Shown here piece by piece: positions 8,545-17,682 of a stretch of 64,000 nt of DNA; the first letter of the stretch is position 1; every line of letters begins with the position of its first letter. Below the pieces are notes generated by a model that made no database searches, was not told the DNA's origin, and saw nothing but the letters and a program-made list of their open reading frames with translations. The translations under genes were made by a program, and so were the position numbers. This DNA is from Ensifer sp. USDA 6670 (lineage in GTDB: Bacteria > Pseudomonadota > Alphaproteobacteria > Rhizobiales > Rhizobiaceae): contig ATWE01000006.1 of the NCBI GenBank assembly GCA_000421085.1, positions 248,001 through 312,000 on the forward strand. The letters run 5' to 3'.

Positions 8545-10140
8545 TCAATTCTTCCTAATATTAAAACCTAAGCGCGATATTACTGCAACCAGAAATAGAA
8601 TCCCCGTCGTCAGCCAGAAAATATGGCTGCGCGTTGCGATGTTTGTGAGCGTAGGCAGTTTTCCCGGCAGAATTGTGTCTATAACCCCCCTGTAATTGTA
8701 GCCCAATACTACCACTAAAACACCACGTGCATCAACAACTGCTGAAATACCAGTATTCGCAGCACGGATCATCGGAGTTCCGGCTTCGACCGCGCGAAGC
8801 TGCGCCTGATGGAAGTGCTGGCGCGGGCCGGGGGTATCGCCGAACCAGGCGTCATTGGTGATGTTGAGGAGCGCGTCTGCGAGCCGGGCATTGCCGTCCA
8901 CCTCGTCTGCGAAGATCGCCTCGTAACAGATCATCGGATATATCCTTCGGCCGCCCGGCAAGGTCAGCACCGGGCGGGTGCTGGCCGCCGAGAAGCCGCC
9001 CGGCATCGAAGCCGCGACGGAACTCAGGCCCCAGGAGGTCAGCAGGTCCTCGAACGGGAGGTATTCGCCGAAAGGCACCAGATGCACCTTGTCCGCCGCA
9101 CCGACGATCTGCCCTCGATCGTCGATGACATAGACCGAATTGTAGTAGCGCGGCGGCAGCCCGGCACCGGCATCCTCGACCCTGACGGCGCCGGCGACGA
9201 GAACTTGCCCGTCCTGGAGAACATCGGCGATCCGCGCCAGGGCGTCGGGATTGTCGGTGAGGATGAAAGGGATCGACGTTTCCGGCCAGACGACGATGTC
9301 GGGCCGTTTGGCGCCATCCTGGACCGGAGCGGCCGTCAACGAGAGATGGTCCTCGAAGATCGACGCACGCTCCCGGTCGTCGAGCTTCTTGGCCTGGTCG
9401 ATCACCGGCTGGACAACGCGGACGGTCATCTCCGGCTGGAGCGGCGCCGGCGCCGGCTGGGCGAGCCGATAGAAGCCAAAAGCGACATGCGCCGTAAAGA
9501 GCACTGCGGCGATGGCGAGACCGGCGCGCGCGCCCTTGCCCGTCCAGATCAGAGCCGGAGCGGCGAAGACGAAGACGGCCAGCATATTGATCGTCGAAAG
9601 ATTGACGACGCTTGCCGACTGCATCATCAACGGCATCGGCATGGCCGCATAGCCGATGGCGTTCCAGGGGAAGCCGGTAAAGAGAAAACCGCGAAGCCAT
9701 TCGGCGATGCCGAAGCCGAGCGCAAGGGCGGCGATCCGGCCCCAGCCGTCAGACCAGAGGCCGCGGGCAATGACGACCGCCAGCGCGTAAAAGAGCCCAA
9801 GAACGGCCGGGAGGCCGACGACGGTGAGCGGCAGCGCCCAGGCGAACGCGTCCGCCTCGACCAGAAGCGCATTACCCAGCCACCAGAGGCCACCCAGGAA
9901 ATAACCGAAACCGAAGGACCAGCCGATCGCAGCGGGCGGCATCAGCCGCCGCAGCACGCCGTCGCCGGGATTTGGCGCAACCCCGTCGATCAGCCAGACA
10001 AGGACGGGAAAGGAGACGAAAGCCGCCGCGAAAATGCCGAACGGCGGCTGGGCAAGCACCGCCAGGAGGCCGGCGAGAAAGCCGACGAATGTTCGGGACA
10101 CCCCCGAGAGAAGTATGATTCTGCCTGCCAGTCTTTCCAT
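8545..10140 (-). CDS. lnt: Apolipoprotein N-acyltransferase (ActA)
   Basis: Lnt adds the third acyl chain to the N-terminal Cys of lipoproteins in the inner membrane. The 531-residue protein has about seven hydrophobic segments in the N-terminal half, then a CN-hydrolase (nitrilase) domain. The catalytic Glu is in VWPETSIPF, the Lys in DKVHLVPFGEYLP and the Cys in MICYEAIF. The position upstream of phrR matches Sinorhizobium actA (CutE-like), which is needed for acid tolerance. ATG 10140 has GGAGG only 4 bases away. The last ~75 codons are anomalous in composition (about 45% GC, with TTA, ATA, CTA and AGG codons), unlike the rest of the gene. Confidence 0.95.
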   Translation of the reverse strand: MERLAGRIILLSGVSRTFVGFLAGLLAVLAQPPFGIFAAAFVSFPVLVWLIDGVAPNPGDGVLRRLMPPAAIGWSFGFGYFLGGLWWLGNALLVEADAFAWALPLTVVGLPAVLGLFYALAVVIARGLWSDGWGRIAALALGFGIAEWLRGFLFTGFPWNAIGYAAMPMPLMMQSASVVNLSTINMLAVFVFAAPALIWTGKGARAGLAIAAVLFTAHVAFGFYRLAQPAPAPLQPEMTVRVVQPVIDQAKKLDDRERASIFEDHLSLTAAPVQDGAKRPDIVVWPETSIPFILTDNPDALARIADVLQDGQVLVAGAVRVEDAGAGLPPRYYNSVYVIDDRGQIVGAADKVHLVPFGEYLPFEDLLTSWGLSSVAASMPGGFSAASTRPVLTLPGGRRIYPMICYEAIFADEVDGNARLADALLNITNDAWFGDTPGPRQHFHQAQLRAVEAGTPMIRAANTGISAVVDARGVLVVVLGYNYRGVIDTILPGKLPTLTNIATRSHIFWLTTGILFLVAVISRLGFNIRKN

Positions 10141-10293
10141 TGAGCCTCCAGTCGGCGCCGGACGTGGGGGAGACCTTGCGCGGGACCCTGTCCTCGAGGA
10201 CTCAAGGACACACGCAGCACGACCGAATCAATCGGCGGCAGTCTTCCAAAAAAGTGGCTGCTTGTCCCGTCTCCCGGCGACTCCGAGCCGGCT

Positions 10294-11457
10294 CTATTCG
10301 AACGAGGACGGGGGTTGGGCACCCGCCCCTGTGGCGCCGGCCGTGGTAAACGCATCGGGCAACGGCTCCTTCTCGACCTTCGGCAGGCGGCGGCGTGACG
10401 GCGGACGCTTGCGCATGATCCTGACGCGTTTGACGCGACGCGGATCGGCATCGAGAATCTGGAATTCGAAACCGGGAATCGCCTGCACCACCTCGCCGCG
10501 GACGGGAATCCGGCCGAGCGATGCGAAGACGAGTCCGCCCAGCGTATCGACGTCCTCGAGTTGCTCGCGCACGTCGAAGTCCGGCCCGACTGCCTCGGCG
10601 ATCTCCTCGAGCTCCACCCGGGCGTCGGCGATGAAGACGTCGTCCGAGCTGCGCGCGAACATCACTTCCTCGTCGTCATGCTCGTCCTCGATGTCGCCGA
10701 CCACCATTTCGACAATGTCTTCGAGCGATACGAGACCGTCCGTTCCGCCGTATTCATCGATGACGAGTGCCATCTGGATGCGCGCGGCCTGCATGCGCTG
10801 CATGAGATCCGAGGCGAGCATCGACGGCGGCACGAACAGGAGCTGTCGGACGATCCCCGCCTCCTCCACCGTCTTGTCGAGATCGACGCGAGAAAGATCG
10901 AAGCCTGCCTTCTGCTGTCGGGGCGCCCTTTCGGGCTTGTCGCCATTCGTCGTCGTCGCCGCCTGGGCCTTGCCGTTGCGGCGGCGGTTGCGCGCCTGCT
11001 TGGTCACATAGGCAAGAAGGTCACGGATGTGCACCATGCCGCGAGGATCGTCGAGGCCCTCACTGTAAACCGGCATACGCGAGCGTCCCGACTCCTCGAA
11101 GAGCACCATGAGCTCGCCGATGGTGATATTCTGGTCTACCGCTTCGATGTCGGCTCGCGGAACCATCACGTCCTCGACCCGAACCTCGCGGAAGCGGAGG
11201 ATGTTGTTGAGCATCGCCCGCTCTTCGGGCGAGAAAGCCGCATTGCCGTCGGCGTCCGTCATGAGCGCGTCGGCAAGGTCCTCGCGCAGGCTCGACGGGC
11301 TCACACCGCGTAACAGACGCGCGGCACGGCTCCAAAATGATGATGTGGATTTGCTGCCCTCGAATCGGGCGGCGGTACTACTACCGGCCTCGGTGTCGCC
11401 GGAGGCTTCCGCCTCCTCGGTCGCGACAGCGGCCGGCTGTGTCTTGAAGTCGCTCAT
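10294..11457 (-). CDS. CorC/HlyC-type CBS-domain protein (hemolysin-like)
   Basis: This 387-residue cytoplasmic protein has a Ser/Glu-rich N-terminus and two CBS domains (the first containing MVPRADIEAV...SRMPVY, the second IDEYGGTDGLVSLEDIVEMV). A C-terminal CorC/HlyC transporter-associated domain spans about residues 290-370. It lacks the DUF21 membrane domain, so it is the soluble CorC type, linked in E. coli to Mg/Co efflux, rather than a membrane transporter. The order ybeZ-ybeY-corC-lnt matches the E. coli cluster, which supports the call. The middle carries a basic, Asn/Lys/Arg-rich insert between the CBS domains. The tlyC name used in some annotations implies haemolysis that is not supported. 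Confidence 0.88.
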   Translation of the reverse strand: MSDFKTQPAAVATEEAEASGDTEAGSSTAARFEGSKSTSSFWSRAARLLRGVSPSSLREDLADALMTDADGNAAFSPEERAMLNNILRFREVRVEDVMVPRADIEAVDQNITIGELMVLFEESGRSRMPVYSEGLDDPRGMVHIRDLLAYVTKQARNRRRNGKAQAATTTNGDKPERAPRQQKAGFDLSRVDLDKTVEEAGIVRQLLFVPPSMLASDLMQRMQAARIQMALVIDEYGGTDGLVSLEDIVEMVVGDIEDEHDDEEVMFARSSDDVFIADARVELEEIAEAVGPDFDVREQLEDVDTLGGLVFASLGRIPVRGEVVQAIPGFEFQILDADPRRVKRVRIMRKRPPSRRRLPKVEKEPLPDAFTTAGATGAGAQPPSSFE

Positions 11458-11469
11458 CGTTCCAAACTG

Positions 11470-11976
11470 TCAATGCGGGGGTTGGTCCCCGTAGGGATCA
11501 GATAGGCCAAGACGCGCCAAAATGCGAGTCTCCAACCCCTCCATTCTCTCCGCTTCGTCGTCTTCGATATGATCATACCCGAAAAGATGCAGGAATCCAT
11601 GGACGAGAAGATGCGTCAAATGGGCGTCGAAGGGCTTTTCGAGCTCCGCCGCCTCCCGCCGGAGCGTCTCATGGGCGACCACGATGTCGCCGAGCATCGG
11701 CCCCGGCATCCTGCCCGGCGTCACCGGAAAGGCCGGAAAGGACAGAACATTCGTCGCCTTGTCCTGGCCTCGCCACTCGGCGTTGATCGCCCTGATCGAC
11801 TGATCGTCGGTGAAGACCAGCGACAGTTCCGCCGCCTGTGCCGGCAGCGGCTGGTTCTCCTCACGCGCGAGAAAATCGGCCGCAGCCTCGAGAACACGCT
11901 CACAAAAGGACTGAAGCTCGTCTTCGGGCGGCCAGTCTCCCGCCTCGACGCTGATCTGAATGTCCAATGCCGTCAT
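11470..11976 (-). CDS. ybeY: Endoribonuclease YbeY (16S rRNA 3'-end maturation)
   Basis: YbeY is a single-strand-specific metal-dependent endoribonuclease needed for 16S rRNA processing and late 70S quality control; it was also studied in S. meliloti for sRNA regulation. The protein has 168 residues. The metal site is [11 protein letters not shown], the family's H-x3-H-x5-H motif. ATG 11976 is chosen because the conserved family N-terminus begins there, although the frame is open to 12042. It sits 16 bases after phoH and 12 bases before corC in a tight operon. Confidence 0.96.
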   Translation of the reverse strand: MTALDIQISVEAGDWPPEDELQSFCERVLEAAADFLAREENQPLPAQAAELSLVFTDDQSIRAINAEWRGQDKATNVLSFPAFPVTPGRMPGPMLGDIVVAHETLRREAAELEKPFDAHLTHLLVHGFLHLFGYDHIEDDEAERMEGLETRILARLGLSDPYGDQPPH

Positions 11977-11992
11977 GATAAACGCGGCCGCC

Positions 11993-13048
11993 TCAGCGAT
12001 CGCTCCGCTCGCTCTCGTCGTGGACTGCCGTCTGGCTGTCATAGGCCCTGACGATCCGCGCCACCAGAGGATGACGTACGACGTCGGCGTCCTTGAAGCG
12101 GATCACCGAGACGCCCTCCACGCCCTTCAGTATCTGCAGCGCCTCCACGAGCCCGGACTTCACGCCGCGCGGCAGGTCGACCTGACTCGGATCGCCCGTG
12201 ACGATCATCCGGCCGTTCTCGCCGAGACGGGTCAGGAACATCTTCATCTGCATCGACGTCGTGTTCTGCGCCTCGTCGAGGATCACGGCTGCATTGGCAA
12301 GCGTTCGCCCGCGCATGAAGGCGAGGGGCGCGATCTCGATGACGCCCGCGGTGATTGCCCGCTCGACCTTGTCGCCCGGCATCATGTCGTACAGCGCGTC
12401 ATAGAGCGGACGCAGATAGGGATCGACCTTCTCCTTCATGTCGCCGGGCAGGAAGCCAAGACGCTCGCCGGCTTCGACAGCCGGACGCGAGAGGATGATC
12501 CGGTCGACCGCGCCACGCTCCAGGAGCTGGGCGGCATGGGCGACGGCCAGATAGGTCTTGCCCGTGCCGGCAGGACCGACGCCGAAGACGAGCTCGGCCC
12601 GCTCCATGGCGCGGATATAGGAATCCTGCATCGGCGTGCGCGCAGCGATTGTCTTCTTGCGCGTCGAAATCTGCGCCATTGTCAATTTGGCTTTGCGCTC
12701 CATCGTCGGCAACTGTAGCTGATCGTCGGCGGCGACCGCCATGCGGATCGCACCTTCGACATCGGATGTATCGATCGAAGCGCCACTCTGCAGCCTTCCG
12801 TAGAGATAGTCGAGGGCACGGCGCGCCTGATTGGTTGCGACGATGTCACCGGAGATGGCGACGGAGTTTCCCCGCGGTCGGGCATCGATGCGCAATCGCT
12901 CTTCCAGCAATTTCAGATTCTGGTCGAACTGACCGAAGAGCTCGCTCGCGAAGCGGTTGTTCTCGAAGGTGAGCACGAAGTGATTGGCATCCGTCGCGGA
13001 TGTCTTCGACTGGCGAGATGAGGAAGAAATCAGTTCGTGTCCGTTCAA
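11993..13048 (-). CDS. phoH: PhoH-like ATPase (YbeZ)
   Basis: This is a 351-residue cytoplasmic P-loop ATPase. The Walker A motif is GPAGTGKT and the Walker B motif [11 protein letters not shown]-like N-terminal part with [12 protein letters not shown] precedes the PhoH domain. The partnership with YbeY in rRNA metabolism is supported by gene order and by work in other bacteria. The start is a TTG at 13048: it lies four bases after the miaB stop, and GAGGAG is positioned about 9 bases upstream inside the end of miaB. No in-frame ATG occurs for about 90 codons, well inside the conserved part. Translational coupling to miaB is likely. Confidence 0.92.
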   Translation of the reverse strand: MNGHELISSSSRQSKTSATDANHFVLTFENNRFASELFGQFDQNLKLLEERLRIDARPRGNSVAISGDIVATNQARRALDYLYGRLQSGASIDTSDVEGAIRMAVAADDQLQLPTMERKAKLTMAQISTRKKTIAARTPMQDSYIRAMERAELVFGVGPAGTGKTYLAVAHAAQLLERGAVDRIILSRPAVEAGERLGFLPGDMKEKVDPYLRPLYDALYDMMPGDKVERAITAGVIEIAPLAFMRGRTLANAAVILDEAQNTTSMQMKMFLTRLGENGRMIVTGDPSQVDLPRGVKSGLVEALQILKGVEGVSVIRFKDADVVRHPLVARIVRAYDSQTAVHDESERSDR

Positions 13049-13052
13049 GCGG

Positions 13053-14471
13053 TCAGCTCCTCGCGTCCGATTCCCCGATCATCTCGGCAAACAGGCTGTT
13101 CGGCCCGGCCTTGGTGATTCGCACCCTGATAATGTCACCGATTTGCGATGCTTTTGCATCAACATTCACGGGCTGCAGCCACGGCGACCGGCCGACGAGC
13201 TGCCCCGGCATGCGGCCCGGCTTCTCCAGGAGCAGGTCGATCTCCCGGTCCACACAGGCCTCGGCGAAACCGCGCTGCTGTTTTACGAGCAAAGCCTGCA
13301 ATATTTCCAAGCGCTTGGCCTTCACGTCCTCGGGAACCTGTTCGTTGAGCTCGGCGCCCGGCGTGCCGGGACGCGTCGAATACTTAAACGAGAAAGCCTG
13401 TGCATAGTTCACTTCTTCCACAAGGCGAAGGGTATCCTCGAAGTCCTGATCGGTCTCGCCGGGGAAGCCGACGATGAAATCGCCCGAAAGCGCAAGGTCG
13501 GGCTGCGCCGCACGAATGCGCTCGACGAGCGCCAGATATTCGGCTGCCGTGTGGCGCCGGTTCATCGCCTTCAGGATACGGTCGGAGCCCGACTGGACCG
13601 GCAGGTGCAGATAGGGCATCAGCTTCGCCATCGACCGGTGCGCCTCTATGAGGCTGTCGTCCATGTCGCGCGGATGGCTTGTGGTATAGCGCAGGCGCGC
13701 AAGGCCGTCGATTTCGCCGAGGCGTCGCAAGAGGTCGCCAAGGCTCCATTCGCGCCCGTGCGGGCCCTCGCCGTGCCAGGCGTTGACATTCTGTCCGAGC
13801 AGGGTGATTTCGCGCACGCCGCCTTCGACGAGCTTCTCCGCCTCCGCTACGATCTGTGTCACCGGGCGCGAGACTTCCGAGCCGCGCGTGTAGGGTACCA
13901 CGCAGAAAGTGCAGAACTTGTCGCAGCCTTCCTGGACGGTCAGGAAGGCCGTGACGCCCCGCGCACGGGTCTTGGCCTTATCGGGTGCCGGCAGATGGAC
14001 GAACTTGTCCTCAATCGCATATTCCGTTTCCACGATACGCTGGCCGGCGCGAGCCCGCTTCAGCGCCTCGGGGAGGCGGTGATAGGTCTGGGGGCCTATG
14101 ACGAGATCGACCGCCGGGACGCGGCGGAGAATCTCGTCGCCCTCCGCCTGGGCCACGCAACCGGCGACGCCGATCAGCATCTCGCGGCCCTCGCGCGCCT
14201 TGGCCTTCTTCAGTTCGCGCAGGCGGCCGAGCTCGGAATAGACCTTTTCTGCAGCCTTTTCGCGGATATGACAGGTGTTGAGCAGGACGAAATCGGCGTC
14301 TTCCAGGACATCGGTCGCAACATAGCCGTCGCGCGAGAGCGCGTCCGACATGCGGTCGGAGTCATAGACATTCATCTGGCAGCCATAGGTCTTGACGAAG
14401 ACCTTGCGCGCCGAAACGTTCAGGTCGCCCGCCTCGGGCGACGTCGACAGAAGAGCGGTTTCCTGGGTCAT
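13053..14471 (-). CDS. miaB: tRNA-2-methylthio-N6-dimethylallyladenosine synthase
   Basis: MiaB is a radical-SAM methylthiotransferase acting on i6A37 of tRNAs that read UNN codons. The protein has 472 residues. The N-terminal UPF0004 domain carries its three cluster cysteines ([24 protein letters not shown]). The radical-SAM site is CDKFCTFC, and a C-terminal TRAM domain includes the segment ending ...[16 protein letters not shown]. All six cluster cysteines are present. It heads the miaB-phoH-ybeY-corC-lnt run and probably gets its promoter from the 113-base gap after plsC. Confidence 0.97.
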   Translation of the reverse strand: MTQETALLSTSPEAGDLNVSARKVFVKTYGCQMNVYDSDRMSDALSRDGYVATDVLEDADFVLLNTCHIREKAAEKVYSELGRLRELKKAKAREGREMLIGVAGCVAQAEGDEILRRVPAVDLVIGPQTYHRLPEALKRARAGQRIVETEYAIEDKFVHLPAPDKAKTRARGVTAFLTVQEGCDKFCTFCVVPYTRGSEVSRPVTQIVAEAEKLVEGGVREITLLGQNVNAWHGEGPHGREWSLGDLLRRLGEIDGLARLRYTTSHPRDMDDSLIEAHRSMAKLMPYLHLPVQSGSDRILKAMNRRHTAAEYLALVERIRAAQPDLALSGDFIVGFPGETDQDFEDTLRLVEEVNYAQAFSFKYSTRPGTPGAELNEQVPEDVKAKRLEILQALLVKQQRGFAEACVDREIDLLLEKPGRMPGQLVGRSPWLQPVNVDAKASQIGDIIRVRITKAGPNSLFAEMIGESDARS

Positions 14472-14542
14472 GCGGGTTCTTTAGTGCATAGCGCCCCAAA
14501 GTTGAAGCATTTTCGGGCCGGCACGGCGCGAGCCGCGACCGG

Positions 14543-14559
14543 TCACCCTTTCAGGGTGA
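14543..14559 (-). terminator. Hairpin between plsC and miaB
   Basis: TCACCCT 14543-14549 and AGGGTGA 14553-14559 form a perfect 7-base stem with a 3-base loop, 26-42 bases after the plsC stop on the minus strand. No T run follows, so it is a weak terminator candidate. Confidence 0.35.
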
Positions 14560-14584
14560 TCCCGGATTAAGGCATTTGAGAGTG

Positions 14585-15454
14585 CTACCGCGACCTTTGC
14601 GCGTCTGACGGGATGTCCGGCGCTGCGGAGAGCGCCGGAGCCGGCTCGCCCTTCGCGGCGGATCGGGAGCGCCCTCGCAGCCGATCCGACAGCATTTTGC
14701 GGATCCGCTGCTCGATGAGGCGGCTCACTTCCTTGCGGTTCGCGTGCCGGTCATAGTCCACCGCCTCGCCGAAATCGACATCGACCTCCAGGGCTCCCTC
14801 CCTGAGCACCCCGAGAAGGTGCGGCACGAGACCGATGTCCCCCGGCCATGCGGCGATCGGCCGATGATAGCGGCCCATCGGCATGCCGTGGATGCCGGTG
14901 TAGGAAATCGCCAGCGGCTGGACATGAACCACGCCGGTCGGCGACTGCGGGACCGCCGAAGCGGCCGCGCCGAACAGCGAGGTCTTGATGTCGAGCAGCC
15001 GGTTGCCGTCGGAGGTCGTTCCTTCCGGGAAGAGCACGACGATTTCCCCGTCGGCGAGACGCCGCCCGATGTCGTTGACCTGGTGACCGGTGGTGCGTTT
15101 TTGCTCGCGTTCCACGAAAACCGATGCCTGAAGGCGGGCGAGGAGCCCGAATATCGGCCAGCTCTTGACGTCCGACTTGGCAACGAAAACGACGTCCGCC
15201 ACCGAGGAAAGCACCAGGATATCCTTCCAGGAGACGTGATTGGCGCTCAGGAGCAAGGGACGCCGGCGGTCGAGCTCGCCATGGACGCGCACGCGCAGGC
15301 CGAGCAGCAGGCAGGCGACGCGATGCCAGTGACGCGGCAGCCAGCGCCGCGGTTTCAGACCCAGCCAGAGGCAAAGGATCTGGACCGGCATCAGCACCAG
15401 CGAGACCATGACGAGCAGCATGCCGCAAAGAGCGACCCGCACCCAATTGATCAT
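14585..15454 (-). CDS. plsC: 1-acyl-sn-glycerol-3-phosphate acyltransferase
   Basis: PlsC acylates lysophosphatidic acid to phosphatidic acid at the inner membrane. The 289-residue protein has an N-terminal membrane anchor (residues about 5-30). The catalytic H-x4-D box lies in ANHVSWKDI and the glycerol-phosphate motif is FPEGTTSDGN. The C-terminus is a short Arg/Ser/Ala-rich tail. Rhizobia carry several PlsC-type enzymes, including OlsA for ornithine lipid; this context (beside rimI and miaB) fits the housekeeping PlsC. Paralog identity is not proven by sequence. Confidence 0.88.
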   Translation of the reverse strand: MINWVRVALCGMLLVMVSLVLMPVQILCLWLGLKPRRWLPRHWHRVACLLLGLRVRVHGELDRRRPLLLSANHVSWKDILVLSSVADVVFVAKSDVKSWPIFGLLARLQASVFVEREQKRTTGHQVNDIGRRLADGEIVVLFPEGTTSDGNRLLDIKTSLFGAAASAVPQSPTGVVHVQPLAISYTGIHGMPMGRYHRPIAAWPGDIGLVPHLLGVLREGALEVDVDFGEAVDYDRHANRKEVSRLIEQRIRKMLSDRLRGRSRSAAKGEPAPALSAAPDIPSDAQRSR

Positions 15455-15508
15455 CCGCAGGCACCTTTCAAACTGCGCTTCACCGATCGCGTGAAACAGT
15501 GAAGCGAT

Positions 15509-16012
15509 CTAGCGAAGATCGAGCCGCATGACAAGCGCCGCGCTGCGCTCGCCGGGCCGCGCCTGATAGTAGGCCTTGCGCTCGCCGACCTTGCGGAAGC
15601 CGAGCTTTCCGTAGAGGCCGATTGCGGCCTGGTTCGTCTCGTCGACTTCCAGGAACAGTGCCTCTGCTCCCTTTACGGCGGCCTCCCGCATTGCCGCCTG
15701 CATGAGGCGCCAGCCGAGACCGGAGCGGGCGTAGCGGGGGTCGACCCCGATCGTCAGTATCTCGGCCTCGCCGGCAACCGCCCGCGACAGGACGAAGCCG
15801 CCGAAGGCCGGTCGGAACATGCCGTTGGCATTGGTCTGGCGCGCGACGAAACCGAAGACCGTCTCCTGACTCAGGAGCCCATGGATTTCGCCGTCGCTCC
15901 AGGCGGCGGCAAAGCGCTGGCGATGCAGCGCCGCCGCGGCGCCGAGATCGGCCTCTTCAAGCGCGAAAATGTCGAATTCGGTGCGGCGGGTGAAGTAGTC
16001 GGTAAGGCTCAT
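15509..16012 (-). CDS. rimI: Ribosomal-protein alanine N-acetyltransferase (RimI-type GNAT)
   Basis: This 167-residue GNAT enzyme is expected to acetylate the N-terminal Ala of ribosomal protein S18. The acetyl-CoA pyrophosphate loop lies in RYARSGLGWRLM, followed by the beta-5 region and the LYGKLGFRKVGERKAYY end characteristic of RimI. It follows tsaB by 62 bases. The tsaB-rimI pairing is widely conserved, so they probably form one transcript. Other N-acetylation substrates are possible. Confidence 0.9.
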   Translation of the reverse strand: MSLTDYFTRRTEFDIFALEEADLGAAAALHRQRFAAAWSDGEIHGLLSQETVFGFVARQTNANGMFRPAFGGFVLSRAVAGEAEILTIGVDPRYARSGLGWRLMQAAMREAAVKGAEALFLEVDETNQAAIGLYGKLGFRKVGERKAYYQARPGERSAALVMRLDLR

Positions 16013-16074
16013 CGGGGCGTTTCTTGGGACGTTCTGGAGAACATACGGGCAAATGGTGCTTGGCGTCTTCCGGG

Positions 16075-16731
16075 TCAGGCGCGGGTCACGGCGAATCCGG
16101 CCTGGGGCTTGGCGTCCGGTCCGCGCAGATAAAGCGGCTTCGGACGCGCCGAAGCCGGATCGGCCGCCGCGCCCAGCCGGGCGAGGGTCGCCATATCGAT
16201 CTCGTCCGGCTTGCCGCCCGCCACGCCGGTGACGGCAAGGGCACCGGAGCCGCAGACGATGCCGGCGAAACCGGAAAAGCGCCGGCGCGCTTCCCCGGCG
16301 GGCAGGATTTCCGCCTCCCCGTCCGGCCGTCCCGAAGCATCGAAGGCCTGGAGGTAAACCTCGTCCCGTTTGGCGTCGAGGACGACGAGCACCGGCTGGC
16401 CAGCCTGTTTCAGCCTCTCGCTTTCGGCGACGACGTGAAGCGTGGTGACCCCGACCGCGGGCTTTCCTAGCGCCAGCGCAAGTCCACGCGCAGCGGCAAC
16501 GCCGACACGGATCCCGGTGAACGAGCCTGGACCTATCGTCACGGCAATCCGATCGATCTCGCCGAGTTCCCGGCCCGAGGCGCCCAAGGCCTCATCCACG
16601 AATTCCATGAGGCGCTCCGCATGGCCGCTTCCGATTTCCGCGCCCGCGCATGCCAGAAGCTCTCCGGAGCCGCCGTCGTAGACGGCTGCGAAGCAACCGG
16701 GCCCGGATGTATCAATGGCAAGAACTAGCAT
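16075..16731 (-). CDS. tsaB: tRNA threonylcarbamoyladenosine biosynthesis protein TsaB
   Basis: TsaB scaffolds TsaD and TsaE in making t6A37 on ANN-decoding tRNAs. The protein has 218 residues, starting at ATG 16731 with the ASKHA phosphate-1 motif LAIDTSGPGCFAA. The frame is open upstream to 16815, but that part is not conserved. The GPGSFTGIRVG loop typical of TsaB is present. TsaB lacks catalytic residues in general. A perfect palindrome lies about 90 bases upstream of the start. Confidence 0.95.
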   Translation of the reverse strand: MLVLAIDTSGPGCFAAVYDGGSGELLACAGAEIGSGHAERLMEFVDEALGASGRELGEIDRIAVTIGPGSFTGIRVGVAAARGLALALGKPAVGVTTLHVVAESERLKQAGQPVLVVLDAKRDEVYLQAFDASGRPDGEAEILPAGEARRRFSGFAGIVCGSGALAVTGVAGGKPDEIDMATLARLGAAADPASARPKPLYLRGPDAKPQAGFAVTRA

Positions 16732-16819
16732 TTCAGCCGCGGTCTCCTCCCCTGCGAGCGTGCGGCTGCGAGGGCGCGCAGCCGCAGTTACCGCATCTAC
16801 AAGTCGCTGCGGCACGTCG

Positions 16820-16837
16820 GAATCACACTTGTGATTC
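16820..16837 (-). promoter_or_regulatory. 18-base perfect palindrome upstream of tsaB
   Basis: GAATCACA 16820-16827 and TGTGATTC 16830-16837 are perfect inverse arms around CT. Both ends are GANTC methylation sites (GAATC and GATTC). The site is 89-106 bases before the tsaB start in a locally A/T-rich stretch. The binding factor is unknown. Confidence 0.4.
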
Positions 16838-16914
16838 TATCCCAAAAACCACACCGGCATAAGGAATATGAAAAACGATATAAGGAAAATGAAGCCGGAC
16901 TGGAAGCGAAGGAT

Positions 16915-16943
16915 GCGCGGACCTGCCATGCAGGTTTCCGCGC
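16915..16943 (-). terminator. Hairpin after the Nfu gene
   Basis: GCGCGG-ACCTGC (16915-16926) pairs with GCAGGT-tt-CCGCGC (16930-16943), a 12-base stem with a 2-base bulge and a 3-base loop. It is 17 bases after the nfu stop on the minus strand. There is no U run, but stem strength and position suggest a 3'-end hairpin. Confidence 0.55.
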
Positions 16944-16959
16944 CTCGATCAGCTTCGGA

Positions 16960-17526
16960 TCAGACGGATTCGACCGCTTCGACTTCCGGAACGAAGTGGC
17001 GCAGTAGGTTCTGCACGCCGTGCCGCAAGGTCGCGGTCGAAGAGGGGCAGCCGGAGCATGCGCCTTTCATGTTCAGGAACACCGTTCCGTCCTTGAAGCC
17101 GCGGAAGGTGATGTCGCCGCCGTCCTGGGCGACGGCGGGCCGAACCCGCGTCTCGAGCAGTTCCTTGATTGTGGCGACGATCGCCTCGTCGCCCTCGTCG
17201 AAGAACTCGTCTTCCTCATCCGTCTGCTCGGCACGGCCGGCGCCCGACATGATCGGCTGCCCCGACATGAAATGCTCCATGATCGAGCCGAGAATCGCGG
17301 GCTTCAGGTGCTGCCACTCCTGCGCTTCCTTGCTCACGGTGATGAAGTCATAGCCGAAATAGACGCCGGTGACGCCGGGGATCGAGAAGAGCCGAGCCGC
17401 AAGCGGCGATCCTGCAAGGGCCTCTTCTTCGCTCCGGAATTCGGCGGTACCGTTCTCCATCACCACCTTGCCCGGCAGGAATTTCAAAGTGGCGGGATTC
17501 GGTGTGGCTTCGGTCTGGATGAACAT
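16960..17526 (-). CDS. NifU-family Fe-S cluster scaffold/carrier (Nfu)
   Basis: This 188-residue protein has an N-terminal Nfu_N domain (starting FIQTEATPNPATLKFLPG) and a C-terminal NifU domain. The CxxC in KGACSGCPSS binds a [4Fe-4S] cluster for delivery to client enzymes. It belongs to the alphaproteobacterial/mitochondrial NFU1 type and is not the nitrogenase NifU, which has an IscU domain. An acidic linker (DEEDEFFDEGDE) joins the two domains. It lies upstream of tsaB, separated by 228 bases. Confidence 0.93.
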   Translation of the reverse strand: MFIQTEATPNPATLKFLPGKVVMENGTAEFRSEEEALAGSPLAARLFSIPGVTGVYFGYDFITVSKEAQEWQHLKPAILGSIMEHFMSGQPIMSGAGRAEQTDEEDEFFDEGDEAIVATIKELLETRVRPAVAQDGGDITFRGFKDGTVFLNMKGACSGCPSSTATLRHGVQNLLRHFVPEVEAVESV

Positions 17527-17682
17527 GTCTCACTCCATTCTGCCGGGAGCGCTCCTCGACCGGCTTTTTAGAATTGTTCCAAAATATAGGAGCCTCGGGT
17601 GGAGCCCGCAAGGCGTAATTGCGTGATTCAAAGTGCTGCAGCGAACTTTGCTCATGCCATGGGACGCGCGGCACCGTGGAGG

